Shown: positions 37,118-47,366, counted from the stretch's first letter. The stretch is 64,000 nucleotides of DNA from Glandiceps talaboti (GCF_964340395.1 NC_135564.1:18707431-18771430), one strand, 5' to 3'. A program made the numbers and translations. The notes: generated by a model from the letters alone, not told the origin.

Positions 37118-40100
37118 TGTTGTAAAGATTCAATTTACTTCATCGTACATTGTAGTATACATTCTCTTGGTGTTCTGAGCACACATGCATATATCATGAA
37201 AAGTTGAGAATAACACGTCTACGTATGTAATACAGTAGGTCGACGTCAACATGTGCGCTCGTACTAGAAGTACCTGACTGACCCATTGGAAATACCTTTA
37301 CCCGTTGCACATGGATCGTACGCGGCTGAAGACGCGGTTGTTGGAAAAAACAGATACTATCACACGTAAATTAACAGTTTTGAGATCTGATATAATGTTT
37401 GAGCGATCAATTTCGAAGGTAATAAGAACGTGTATTTGACGCCAAAACACGAATGTGAAGCTATTCATCTTCACTTTCAAAAGTAGACCTCCACCCTCAA
37501 TGTGAATATATGACGATAGCTTCACACGTTCATCATCAGTGCTAGTGAGATTCGAAGTCTTCCGAATGGGTGCGAACACGCATTCGGCAAATCACATATC
37601 CTTAATTGACATGTTGAAATCATGTGATTGTAATTACTTTCCCTTGATTTGGTGGATTTTTATGCTCTATTTTTATATTTGTCAGAGTATCAAAGTATTG
37701 TTGTCATATAAAAAACTAATTTGGATGTTTAGTATGCCTTTTCCATATCTTTGAAAATGAAATATCAGTATATCATATGGGTGTACAAACAACCTATATG
37801 AGTAATGTAATAAAATACGGCCTGGATGGGTGTGTTTTGAATCCGTGAGATCATGTGACAAGGTGATATCACTTGGCCACTTAGTGTCATGGATTGTTTT
37901 GATTTCCCGCAGTGCCACTATCTTTGAAACCCTACTTAACACTTACAAAGGTCACGCCTCGTACTCTGACAGGCGCCGGGTACGAGCACGACGTGCTCTG
38001 CACCGGCGCCTGTCAGCAGACTCGGCCAAAAAAAAAAGTTGGGAAGAAAAAAAAAAAAAAAAAAAGTTGACATTTTTTTAAAATGATTTAAAAAAAAAAA
38101 AAAAACTTTAACAAAAAATATATTTTGACTTTCAATTATATATAATCCTTAAACAAATTCTGGTCTGACGAAAAATAAAACAATATTCTCAAATAAATGC
38201 AAACTTATTTCAAATAAAATAATGTGAACATGGAATAAAAGTACATAAACGGTTAAAATTAGTTTGTAAGTACGAAAAATATAAAACACTACAGCTAAAA
38301 TAAAAAAATATTTTTGGCCTGAACGGCTTCCCATAGTGTATGTGCTACTCAGAGATAATTATCACTTGACCATACCCTGGATTTATGAGATAAAACTGTT
38401 TTTGTTGTTGATGTTATTTCATTTTCCTTTCATAAAATAACCGACAAGTAAAGAGGTCAATATGTTTTTCCATTGTTTAATGGTAAAAATGTTATTTCAA
38501 ATGTAAAGACTAAACAAACCAAAAAGTAACCACACAAGTGGCGTTGTCTCACACTTTGCAACAGAAACAGAAAATCAACTATTTTTCATTCATTACAGAA
38601 TATTATCCTGTGAATCAGCACCACTCAGTTGTTGTTTTAGCCCAACCAAAGCAACTCTAGCGTTTGCCGGTACAGCTGATGGTTCAGTGGTTGTGTGGGA
38701 CTTGAGAGAGTCATCGTCCATGCACCATGTAACACATATAGATGATAATGAATGGGTAATACGGATGCCTACATACAGTACAGATGGAGTACTGGGTGAT
38801 GAAAACCATCATAGTCCGATAACTACAGTCTTGGCTATTGTATCACCTATAGAAAGTATGAAGGCATCACTATCTAGAGGTTCAGTTGGTGGCAATGTTA
38901 GTGGTAAGTTGGAGGTTGTTGAATTTAGTTGTTTTTTGCATGCTACGTTATTTGGTACATGGTGCACCCTCAGTTTTGACAAGCTAAGACAAACAAGAAT
39001 AAAAACTAGTATTGTGGTATATAGATGATAGTGGTGCATTGATAATGCTGGTATAATCACCAAAGTCTAAATACAGGACATCTCTGCAAATATATACTGG
39101 AGGTGTACACAAAATAAAACACTTCACTAGTCTTCCCATAGACTGAGTCTAAATACAGGACATGTCTGTAAATATATACTGGAGGTGTACATAAAATAAA
39201 ACACTTCACTGGTCTTCCATAGACTGAGTCTAAATACAGGACATGTCTGCAAATATACACTGGAGGTGTACACAAAATAAAACACTTCACTGATCTTCCC
39301 ATAGACTTAGTCTAATACAGGACATCTCTGTAAATATATACTGGAGGTGTACACAAAATAAAACACTTCACTGGTCTTCCCATAGACTGAGTCTAAATAC
39401 AGGACATGTCTGTAAATATATACTGGAGGTGTACATAAAATAAAACACTTCACTGGTCTTCCCATAGACTGAACTATGAGTGTAAATCACATCAACATCC
39501 ATTGATAGATTAATGTCAACATGTATAGTTTTAGTTGCTTCTGTCTTAGCTTGTCAAAAGTGATCTTGTCACAATAATTTTATTGAGTCTACAATCAGTT
39601 TCCTTAGTGACTTAATAAACAGTTTCAGTTGACCACTAAGTCTTGTAACCAGTAAATTGCAGCCTCTTATATATTAATTGAATTGTTGGCATGCAAACAA
39701 GGACAATTTCTATTATAGTAAAGCATGTATACTATTATAATACAATTATGGGATGTGAAATCAATTTCTTCTTTTAACAGATCCTCTTCAACAACAGAAG
39801 GTATACCAATAATTTTGTAATATGTTTCAAATAGTGGGGTTTTTTTCAGTGAAGTTCAACTTAATGACAACTTAATGACAATGAAAATAAATAATACAAC
39901 TCTGATATTTGATGTAAAGTTTTTGTATTGTTACAAATTAAACAACTTATAATATAAATGTAGTTGTACACAAGTATTAAAACTCGTGACTTGAAAATAC
40001 TTGATGTTTTTATTTTGTAGATGAAACATCAGGGTTATCATTCCAGTTAGCCACTGTAGAAGAACAAGCAATTATCAATTTCTGGGTAAGTTTGATTCTG

Positions 40101-43100
40101 TAGTATGAAGTCATGTGTTGATAGTAATACGTACATGTATGACTATATACATGTGTATGTGTATAATGCTATATGTATATGTTTTGCCCAATAATCCCCC
40201 CCCCCCCAACCTCCCATCCCTCTGTCGTCTCCCCCCCCCATTTCTCATTAAGAGTCAATGTTTAGGAGACATTTGATGCTCTGTTGACCAATACAGCACA
40301 CTTTCTCTGTCAATTCTCTGAAGTTCCCAATTAATTAAGTACAAGTTCACCAGAAAAGTGAAAGTTCTAAGGTACCAAAATACAACACATTGTGCCTTGT
40401 TTGGAATATCGAGACTGTAGTTACAGCCTTTGTACGTTGTTACAAACTCACTTCTATTTTATTTTATCTACTCCTACATACAGACTGTTGTAGAGATTTC
40501 AAAGCCAGATAAAGCAGGATCTGAATCAGATTTAGGTAAGCTATTTCACTTTATTATCTGTACATGTATTATAATTAAGTGAAGCCAACACATACTTGTA
40601 AGATGTTCATCAACATACATAGGAAGAATATTTTTGTTTAACTTTGTTTTGCAGTTTTATTGTAGTTGTCATTACTACGGTAGGAAATGTACATATTCAT
40701 GAAATATTACATATTCAGAAAATTGTTTTTTAACTGATTTCACACAACTGAAGTTATAAAAGATTTACCAGGAGCTTTTGAGTAGAACCTCTAGTCTTGT
40801 TCACTTGTTGCCACTAGAGGGCGCAGTAGCAGGTTGGGACTAAATAGGACATGTGTGGGTATTTGGACTGTTTGATTGCTTACTAAATATTGGGTTGTGT
40901 ACATTATTATTCACTTTCATTTCATTGAATCTATTTCAGGTCTTATACCAGGTGGCAAAGTGAAATTGATCAAAAGTTCATTTGTCAAACTTGAATCTCC
41001 ATCAAGGTAAGGTATCAATTCTTTGATAGTACAATATTAGAAGTATTGGTTATGATTGCATTTTTGAGTTGACCATCATACTTACCCAACTTGCCAGTCC
41101 TTTTGCAGTAACTCAACATTGTCTGTAAGCTGGTTCCCAAATTGTGTACCCCAATGGTGTAGACTGCATTTACTGATAATTATGTAGAATTATGTTGTAA
41201 ACTGAATATGGTGGAACTGTGTATTATTACAGTGTCTTCAAGAAAGCAAAGAAATGCACATGAATTGTGTACAATGTAATGAGGAATAAAGCAATAAATT
41301 CACCAGTATCCTAGGTAGTCATGACTCCCTATCACAGCATCAGTATGTCAGGTGTCTATGAAGGATGAAGGTAGGTATGAAATCAAGTGAATTCTAATGA
41401 TTATTACTAACTGTAATAGATGCCTGAAGGATAGTAGGTCTAACACTTTATATTCCTCTACTCTACTAAGTCTATTTATCATGACATGTTGTCTTTCTTA
41501 CAGGGATATTAGAACCAAATCGTCAATCCGTGCCTTTCAGATGCAACTACTACCTAAAGATCCTAATCATCTATATGTTGGTACAGATTTGGTGAGTTGG
41601 CATTGTATTCAAATTTTTACATTAATCATACATTATGTTACAGCACCCTCTAGTGGCGTGGATGAGGTCATTGTTCTAAACTCGTTTAGAGAAAGTGTGG
41701 ATGTTAAATACTGTCTACAATCAATGGTGGATGTATATTCATGTTATATGTATGGTAGTTTCTTTTAAAACTGAGATGAATGAAGGAGACAGCAATATTA
41801 GATTTAGGGATGTTAGAATACAGTGTAAAGTTAATAGAATATTATAACCTTTGTAAATCATTTGATCTGCCAAACTGAAAAACATTTTTGGTCATTTGAT
41901 AGAATAGTTGTAAGAAGCATTAGCCAGTGATAAATTGTTATCACATTGAATGTTTTGTTCAAAATCTTTCTGGTGCACCCAATGTTTTCATGGAAACTTA
42001 AGGGGGTAAATACAAGTAAATGTCATTGTTTCATGCATCTCTGAAGTACATGTAGTTTATTTTGTTTTGTTGTTTTCATTGAAATCATTCTTATTTTCAT
42101 CACCTACAGGGTTGTGTACTCCATGCTGTCAGGTATGGTGGTAAGGCACCACCTAAAGCTTTTATAAACCAATCGGGTAAGAAGTGTTCTGAGTTTTCAA
42201 ATTTGTTTGTAACCGTGGCAACAGTGTCACTAATCTCAAAGAGAAGCTGTCGTCAGTATTTTTGTGTTTACTGTATATCTGTATACTGTATATACCTCGT
42301 ACTGTCAAATGTTTATTACGACGTTTTTTTTCTTTCCAATCTGTTTATTTTGTAAATCAAAAATTGCAATCGATACTGATCACTTTAACAACATTTAACA
42401 GTAACCACTAAAAATCAATTTATTCTGTAAAGTATTCGGAGGAGGCGTTGACAAAAATGTTGATTTCGGTAAATCACGCTCCAGGTAAAGATTTGCAGAT
42501 ATTCCACACAAGCAGTATTTGCTGTAACTATTGAATGGTGAACCATGACTGTCCAAAAATAAAATGATACTTTGAAAAAATAAAATAAAATGATATTACT
42601 TTTGTCAAATGACGTAATAATTGATGACAAAAGACGAAGTACGCAAGTAAAACAAACTGTCATTTTTTTATATATTGCAGAAGTACCAGTAGATATTGTA
42701 ACTGTAGATTTCTCACCATTTGGTCTTCCATGTTTCTTGGTGAGTACTACAGCTGACTTGGTTCTTTGTACATAGTTTCATTTTAACCGAGTGACATATA
42801 CTGTCGTCATGATTTAGTTTGTATGCTATGTCTGTAGCCAGGCATTTATCACAATACGTCATAGACCAGTTATCAGAAAAACAAAAGATTACATAGTTTG
42901 GCCACTAGGGGTGCTGTTCAGAAGTAGCTTTTGGCCCAGAAGTACGACCCATGATAGTTGAGTGTTACAGCTTCTTCTTAATAAAACACCATTTCCCATT
43001 ATTTCATGGCAAAAGGGATTGTTGAGATCAGTTACTTATATACAGTACCTGGCATTCTTAGTGTTAGTTATGCACCAATGTGATCAGCTGATGTAATGGA

Positions 43101-45211
43101 GTGACGAACATGATAATTTTACCAATTATATGAATATTTTGACATTGTTAATTTCCAGGCTGGTGGTGTGGACGGTTGTCTGAGACTCTACAACATTACA
43201 TCAGGTATGGTTTCATTTCAATATAGTCAATAAAGGAGAAATACGGAGAGAAAACATGGTTATTTATGTGTAGATGACATCATTAGCAGTCGTGACTATT
43301 GGAGTGTGAATTTTAAATGGTTTGTCAGAAGATAGATTGAAATTTGCTGTCATGTGTTAAAACTGAGCTGTGAGTGTATTTTGTTGTGTTAACAGAATAC
43401 CCAGTAGTGACATGGTCTAACTCAACCAATGGTATGGAGATTGTTAAAGTGTTATGGTCACGTAGTAAACCATCTGTGTTCTATGTGATTGACATCACAG
43501 CTAAGGTGTACACCTGGGATTTATTACAAAGAGATGGATCAGCTGTTAAAATTGAACAGTTTCCTGGAGGAAGGTCAGTGGAACAAAAAATTGAAAAATA
43601 TAATGAAAAACTATTAGATTGTTTTCGATATCTCAACCTTATATCTAGATTTTCTAAGTTGACACAAAAATGAAGTTACTTTAAAAAAATTGTGTAATAA
43701 GGTGGTCTGGCAAATGAAAAAATGTTTGCAAGATCAGTGGGAAATAGTCACATGAAATCTGTTTTCAGAATATTACTTTCTAAATACTGTAACATGCCTT
43801 GCTGTCATTTGAAAGCCACTCATGAAATATGCAATGTTGACAACAGGTTACAATTCTTAGAAATAGATTTAAAAAAAACAACAAAAAACTGAATCAACCT
43901 ACCAATCTAATCATCTCTGTACAAAACCTTATCAATGGAAACATCTGTAAACCTGGAAAGTTTCATTACAGACTTATTTTCGCTAATTTTGCTGGAAATC
44001 AAAAATGCAAAAAATAAGTAGTGACTAAAATGCCTTCTTGTACATGTATACAATGTACCAGACTGGTTATTATTGAAAATTAGTCTTTGAGAACTTGCTG
44101 AAGACTATAAAATCACAAAATTTTGAAGTAGTGAAAATATCTAGGAGTACAGTATTTGGCCAAACCACATAGTATTATTAGATGCAGACAAGTTAAATTT
44201 TAGACTGAGATGATTTAGTGATCACGACAACTTCAGGTTTTATGTTCAAATTTCAAACGTACAGTTTTTGTATGTTATGACCGATGACACACTTCAATTT
44301 AGCCCTAGATTTGTAATAATGTCTGCTGATTGGTTGTTCCTGTAGGTTGACCACCTGTTCTTTGTCCAATGATCATTCAGCAACAGGATTAGGATTACCA
44401 GGAAGGAGACCAGAAATGGTGAGTGACGTACAACACATTTCAATCTTTGTAAATTGTGCTTGTTGATTTTAAGACTTCTGTTGCTCAAGTACTCCTTGTA
44501 AGTCTCCACAATGTTGTGAAATAAATAGTCTAGAGTTTGTCCATGGTTTTTGAATCTTTCACCAAGGATATTTTCAGATTCAAAACAACGGATAACCACT
44601 AAACTATGATATTTTAGATCTTTCTTTGCATATTTTACCGTTAATTAGAACTTGTCGTTCTATTCCATAACATTTAGATATACAGTCAGGTGATGACCTA
44701 CTACTATATATCTTGCCTTGATATCGTATGAAGAAGAATATTGATTTGAAATGTCAGGATTGAATTTATTTATCAGGACAGTTCTACTCGTTACTTTTGC
44801 AGATTATGATATTTAGCTACTTCTACTGTACAAATACCTGTACATTGTTTGTAGCAAAATCACATTTTATCAAAATATCTCTACATTTTAGTGACACTGT
44901 GAAACATTTAAAAACAATATACTCAGTAATACCAGCCTATAGCTTATCATGCTCAACCAAATGTGGCATTTCCATCAACAAAAACACTCGCTGTGATTTA
45001 GCGCCCTCAGTGGTGAAACATTTGTAAACTTTTGTCTTCATTCATCTTTACTTGCATTGTCTGTCAATCTAATGTATTGTAATATTTTTGATTTCAGGCC
45101 ATAGCTATTGACAATGGAGTGGTAGAAATACATAGATTGAATGATGAATTCTACAAATCTGAACCTGATGAATTACACAAAACAACAAACTTCATGGACA
45201 AAATTATGTAA
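21224..45211 (+). CDS. DYNC2I1: WDR60 / dynein-2 intermediate chain 1, complete, 30 exons
   Basis: Exons: 21224-21238, 21836-21889, 23110-23278, 24558-24784, 26011-26142, 27095-27154, 27656-27843, 28780-28822, 29397-29462, 30151-30252, 30856-30936, 31346-31426, 31749-31773, 32235-32461, 32970-33081, 33830-33933, 34388-34514, 34974-35050, 35667-35743, 38599-38903, 40021-40085, 40484-40535, 40940-41006, 41504-41591, 42110-42176, 42681-42739, 43159-43204, 43396-43573, 44346-44418, 45098-45211. They sum to 3081 nt, 1026 codons plus TAA, with every phase matching; the human protein is 1066 aa. WDR60 is an intermediate chain of the cytoplasmic dynein-2 motor driving retrograde intraflagellar transport in cilia. 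Landmarks: RDKDRE-rich N-terminus, acidic [11 protein letters not shown] stretch, [28 protein letters not shown], and WD motifs such as [12 protein letters not shown] and [10 protein letters not shown]. Exon 9 is the least certain because its donor GTAATT is weak. Confidence 0.94.
22632..22852. mobile_element. MITE-B copy 1 (about 220 bp, simple form)
   Basis: Terminal inverted repeats ACAACCCATAACTCCAAAGTA... and ...TACTTCAGTGTTACTCATTGT enclose the inner inverted repeat ATCCATATCAAGTGTAAAAG / CTTTTACACTTGATATGAAT. There is no coding capacity. This is the simple, single-armed form, useful as reference for the amplified copies at 33252 and 49413. Confidence 0.8.
23110..27843 (+). CDS. DYNC2I1: WDR60 exons 3-7: Arg/Asp/Glu/Lys low-complexity N-terminal region
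   Basis: Exons 23110-23278, 24558-24784, 26011-26142, 27095-27154 and 27656-27843 encode almost only R, D, E, K and H, in RD/RE/KD alternations (for example [14 protein letters not shown]). The family has the same charged, probably disordered or single-alpha-helix N-terminus, poorly conserved in order. Purine-only codons create long open frames in other phases and on the other strand, but junction phases and the splice sites fix the real frame. Introns between them carry a GTTACCATGG minisatellite, MITE-A, MITE-C and MITE-D copies and CATA/CAGA microsatellites. Confidence 0.88.
23372..23592. repeat. GTTACCATGGAAAC minisatellite
   Basis: About seven diverged units of TATTGTTACCATGGAAACTAAAAGTCAGA beginning 95 bp after the WDR60 exon 3 donor. 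Confidence 0.75.
25549..25855. mobile_element. MITE-A copy 2
   Basis: AGTGACCTAAGGGGCC...GACAACCCTTAGGTCAC forms the inner palindrome; the outer left arm is missing. The body (about 25640-25850) is collinear with the 2355-2540 copy. It lies in the WDR60 intron before exon 5. Confidence 0.8.
26310..26456. mobile_element. MITE-C copy 3 (right arm only)
   Basis: CTTTTGCAATTTATTGAGTTACAAAC through CCAAAATAAATACCCAATCCTCATCCATATGGCCACTGTAAG is collinear with the right half of the 16786-17113 copy. Confidence 0.75.
26783..26950. mobile_element. MITE-D copy 2
   Basis: AGTGTGCCCTCTAATGATTG...AAGTTGGCTTAGAGGGCACAG, in inverse orientation to the 9191 copy, with matching internal sequence (TTTTGTTGTTGTGAGTC, CTTGTGAGTCACCACATA). 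It lies in the WDR60 intron before exon 6. Confidence 0.7.
27260..27552. repeat. Compound (CA)n (CATA)n (CAGA)n (CATA)n microsatellite
   Basis: CA at 27260-27292, CATA at about 27309-27370, CATA/CAGA at 27387-27465, and CATA at 27476-27551, in the WDR60 intron between exons 6 and 7. Confidence 0.95.
28960..29395. repeat. Diverged tandem repeat (about 85-115 bp) ending at a splice acceptor
   Basis: TGTACATTTTGTTGAAAC-like blocks recur at 28999, 29108, 29192 and 29304, each followed by TGGCTATGTTATGTTAGTGACTGTAG-like text. The last unit runs into CTCCCAG, the acceptor of WDR60 exon 9 (29397). Confidence 0.65.
30151..30936 (+). CDS. DYNC2I1: WDR60 exons 10-11: acidic segment
   Basis: Exons 30151-30252 and 30856-30936 encode a strongly acidic run ([20 protein letters not shown]) corresponding to the family's DFEDYEDDFEVCDGDDDE stretch, which precedes the helical segment encoded by exon 12 (31346-31426, [16 protein letters not shown]). 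Both are phase 0. The intron between them contains a SINE (about 30446-30685). Confidence 0.9.
30446..30685 (+). mobile_element. tRNA-derived SINE in a WDR60 intron
   Basis: The head contains GAGTGGTTAAA (A-box-like) and GGGATTTGAACCC (B-box-like), 28 bp apart, resembling a Leu/Ser-type tRNA. It is followed by a non-tRNA body and an AT-rich tail AATAAAGATTTTTATTACT. A related head, GAGTGGCTAAAG...AGATTTGAACCC, occurs at about 55330-55372, so this is a dispersed family. It cannot fold as a normal tRNA and is not called as one. Confidence 0.6.
32235..33933 (+). CDS. DYNC2I1: WDR60 exons 14-16: most conserved pre-WD segment
   Basis: Exon 14 (32235-32461) encodes [11 protein letters not shown] and [34 protein letters not shown]. 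Exon 15 (32970-33081) encodes [16 protein letters not shown], the best conserved stretch of the family outside the propeller and near the dynein light-chain-binding region. Exon 16 (33830-33933) gives an acidic linker, then [19 protein letters not shown] palindrome begins only about 22 bp after the exon 14 donor, and the exon 15 acceptor is tandemly duplicated (see findings). Confidence 0.93.
32484..32612. mobile_element. MITE-A copy 3, adjacent to the WDR60 exon 14 donor
   Basis: The arms CAAATATTTGTCTTCATTCAACC and GCTGAATGAAGAAAGAATCATT flank the diverged core GTGACATAAGGGG...CCTTGTGTTACA. It starts 22 bp after the exon 14/intron boundary and is the most diverged palindromic copy. Confidence 0.75.
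33252..33555. mobile_element. MITE-B copy 2 with duplicated left arm
   Basis: The left terminal module (about 69 bp, from ACAACCAATAACACCAAAG to CATATCAAGT) occurs twice in tandem (33256 and 33324 onward), followed by the normal inner palindrome and a single right arm. It lies in the WDR60 intron after exon 15. Confidence 0.8.
34974..45211 (+). CDS. DYNC2I1: WDR60 exons 18-30: C-terminal WD40 propeller
   Basis: These exons encode the seven-bladed WD40 domain that binds the dynein-2 heavy chain. Recognisable blades include [21 protein letters not shown] with [27 protein letters not shown] with [44 protein letters not shown] with LRLYNI, and [13 protein letters not shown] with KVYTWDL. The last exon (45098-45211) ends NFMDKIM then TAA. 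The intron 35744-38598 carries the 2.14 kb foldback element and intron 38904-40020 an 82-bp minisatellite. Confidence 0.93.
36194..38335. mobile_element. 2.14-kb palindromic foldback transposon in a WDR60 intron
   Basis: The ends TATGGGAAGCCGTTCAGGCC and GGCCTGAACGGCTTCCCATA are flanked by the exact 7-bp duplication GTGTATG (36187-36193 and 38336-38342). Outer arms (36194-36555 and 37965-38335) are inverted copies. A second inverted pair lies inside (36572-36712 and 37313-37457), and a third (36948-37030 and 37203-37290), around a TCG microsatellite (37065-37116). The left arm has about 150 bp extra (36812-36947). No transposase is recognised; the arms share a short frame containing [20 protein letters not shown] of unknown meaning. 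Confidence 0.88.
37065..37116. repeat. (TCG)n microsatellite at the centre of the foldback element
   Basis: About 17 tandem TCG units, CpG-dense in otherwise AT-rich DNA, placed close to the symmetry centre of the palindrome. Confidence 0.9.
39066..39473. repeat. 82-bp minisatellite, five copies
   Basis: Units of TCTAAATACAGGACATSTCTG...AAATAAAACACTTCACTGGTCTTCCCATAGACTGAG start at about 39066, 39148, 39229, 39311 and 39392, differing at few positions. It lies in the WDR60 intron after exon 20. Confidence 0.9.
40811..40826 (+). promoter_or_regulatory. CTCF-like core motif
   Basis: CCACTAGAGGGCGCAG matches the CCASYAGRKGGCRS consensus at every core position. It lies in the WDR60 intron between exons 22 and 23. 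Whether this organism's CTCF binds it is unknown. Confidence 0.4.
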
Positions 45212-45656
45212 AAAAAACATTTAAAAAAACTTAAATGTGAATATTGATATAGAAATGTTAATTTTTTGTACTGTTAAGAGAAAGAGCACTGGTTAATAGA
45301 ATTTTTGTATTAATAGTAAAAACTTAGATACCAAGAAATTGTTCAATCAACAAAGATATATGTGTCAGTCTTCTTGCTAAAATATGAGAAATTCACTCGG
45401 TAAATTTTTCTGTAGTTTGTACAAATATATGTACAAACACTCCTTGATGGAGTCATAGACCTTACACATGTAGGGTCTATGATGGAGTCAAACATTGGTA
45501 AAAACCTAGATACTCAGATGAACGTTGCCTCAAATCTGCAGACAACCAGATTTAACGTACTTTACAAGATAGACAATAGAAGGAGAAGATGTCTCTCAAC
45601 TGTCTATGCTTACAATTCTGAAGACAGCACCATGTTTGTACTGTCTTTTGAAATAA

Positions 45657-45885
45657 TTAAAAGTGGTCATATCAATGAGGATTTGGTTTTTATTTTGGAT
45701 TTTGAATTTATAAAACGATTTTATCATGGCTTTCTACTTGAAAAACCAAATGTGAAAAACATATACCAAGTCTGTGTTTATAACTTAATACATTGCAAAA
45801 AGCCATAAAAATGTGTAAAATGTTTGTTATTGTACGTACAATAACAAACATTTTACACATTTTTGCAATTTATGAGTTGATGATG
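45657..45885. mobile_element. MITE-C copy 4 (left arm and centre)
   Basis: AAAAGTGGTCATATCAATGAGG begins the left arm. The near-perfect central palindrome is at about 45797-45868 (TTGTTATTGTACGTACAATAACAA core). It creates a spurious 109-codon open frame. It abuts MITE-A. Confidence 0.8.
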
Positions 45886-45892
45886 GTATAAT

Positions 45893-46050
45893 TATATTAT
45901 TCCCCAATATTTTTCTTCATTCAGCTGCGAAATATTCATGACCTAAGGGTTTGTCACTACTTGTCTAACGACTCATAGTGACAAGGACCCCTTGGGTCAC
46001 TCATGTTTTCCTTGATTGAACGAAGACAAATATTGGGGAATAATATCGAA
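45893..46050. mobile_element. MITE-A copy 4, palindrome only
   Basis: A long palindrome with arms ATTATTCCCCAATATTTTTCTTCATTCAG and the complement ending AAATATTGGGGAATAATAT. The core carries CATGACCTAAGGGTTTG...CCCCTTGGGTCACTCATG. It follows directly after MITE-C in the likely WDR60 3' UTR. Confidence 0.8.
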
Positions 46051-46331
46051 GTATATAATAATATGACATTGGTCAAATGGAAAGTCTGACAAACAAGTAT
46101 GTTACCTACTGTATTATAGCTATGTTTTAATCAGACTATTTCTGGTTCTCCATATTTTTGTTGATACACAATTTCTTGTTATGTGGTTAGCATTTTACTT
46201 GTACATACAGACATACATTCTATTGCAGAACACTTTCAACATTCCAGTCAACACTATTAGGCATATAAGTGAACTTTGACCTGTACCCACAATTCACCTT
46301 GATATTTTTTTTTATGACTGCTTTTCTGAAC

Positions 46332-46337
46332 AATAAA
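46332..46337 (+). terminator. Candidate polyadenylation signal for WDR60
   Basis: AATAAA lies 1.1 kb after the WDR60 stop. It is the first canonical hexamer I noticed on the plus strand after 45211. If used, MITE-C and MITE-A would lie inside the 3' UTR. A second hexamer is at 46807-46812. Sequence alone cannot decide between them. Confidence 0.3.
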
Positions 46338-47015
46338 TATAAATTGTGACTACCTCCACTTTTTGGGGCTATGTAAAATTTACAGTCTACTTAGAAATGG
46401 AATATTTTCCAATAGGGTATATACATATCATAGAAGGGTTCAAGGGTCATGTCATGTCAGGGGTCATGAGTATAATTTACAAAATGGCACTTTTTTTGGT
46501 TGATCATTTCCTGCCCATGCAACTAGATATCTGATTGGCTGACCTGCTGATTTACATGAAAATTTAGAAAATTCACCCAATCACCTGACATGTTTCATTA
46601 TGTAATATCAAGTGCACAGTTCTGAACGATTCACCCCTGTATACAGTTTACATGACATAAAACGTCTTTACATGTAAGTAAGTGTATGTGTCAAAAAAAA
46701 GCTCTCATTCCGTCCCCAATTGTGCCAGAATTACATACTTACATAGAACTGCTGTCAACTGTGAAGAACATTCTATGTAGTCACTTTAAAGTGTAATAAC
46801 TCTGTAAATAAAGCTACCCATGCAAAGCATCAAAATTGGAAATAACTAGAGCATAAATTAAAGATATCATTAGCCATCATGTAGATCTCAGTTAGGCCTA
46901 CCCCCAGTATATATAATATAACAATTGTGATTGGTATCAGTTTCGTTTTCACCGACTGGCCACATTATATACAAATTGACTACATTAGAAGGGCCACGTA
47001 CTACTTAGCCTACCA

Positions 47016-47147
47016 GTAGACTTAAGAATTACTATCACTAAACTACTCCGCTATCCTAACTGACATTGTGAAGTGAAGAGAATGGAGCAAAAATTCAAAA
47101 TGTCAGTTACGATAGCGGAATAGTGCCAGCTGTTGTCAAGTCTACAG
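47016..47147. mobile_element. Small palindromic element
   Basis: TAGACTT...ACTACTCCGCTATCCTAACTGACATTGT pairs with AAAATGTCAGTTACGATAGCGGAATAGTG...AAGTCTA. The unpaired centre contains GAAGTGAAGAGAATGG. A foldback MITE or a stem-loop remnant. Confidence 0.55.
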
Positions 47148-47366
47148 ACCTATCTGTACTAATTACAATTCAAATCAATTAAAACAGTTCATTTTACAAC
47201 CAAGATGAACATTATATAATACAATATTGAATTACTTAATTGTGTACGGGTTGTAATATTCTGTAAGGTACAGTATACTGTGACAGGGCGCCCTCACACA
47301 GCGGTCAGCCCCCGGATAGGTTGTATACCATTCTCTTCACTTCACACAGCGGTCAACCCCCTGATA

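Noticed and set aside
39781-39800. Apparent 20-bp micro-exon (TTTTAACAG|ATCCTCTTCAACAACAGAAG|GTATAC) in WDR60
   Set aside because: Including it shifts the frame and brings a stop in the next exon; direct joining of 38599-38903 to 40021-40085 keeps the conserved [12 protein letters not shown] frame.
41397-41768. 123-codon plus-strand frame
   Set aside because: Only the central part (41504-41591) is real, as WDR60 exon 24; the rest is intron read-through.
45479-45808. 109-codon plus-strand frame after the WDR60 stop
   Set aside because: About half of it is a MITE-C copy and it has no recognisable domain or splice support.
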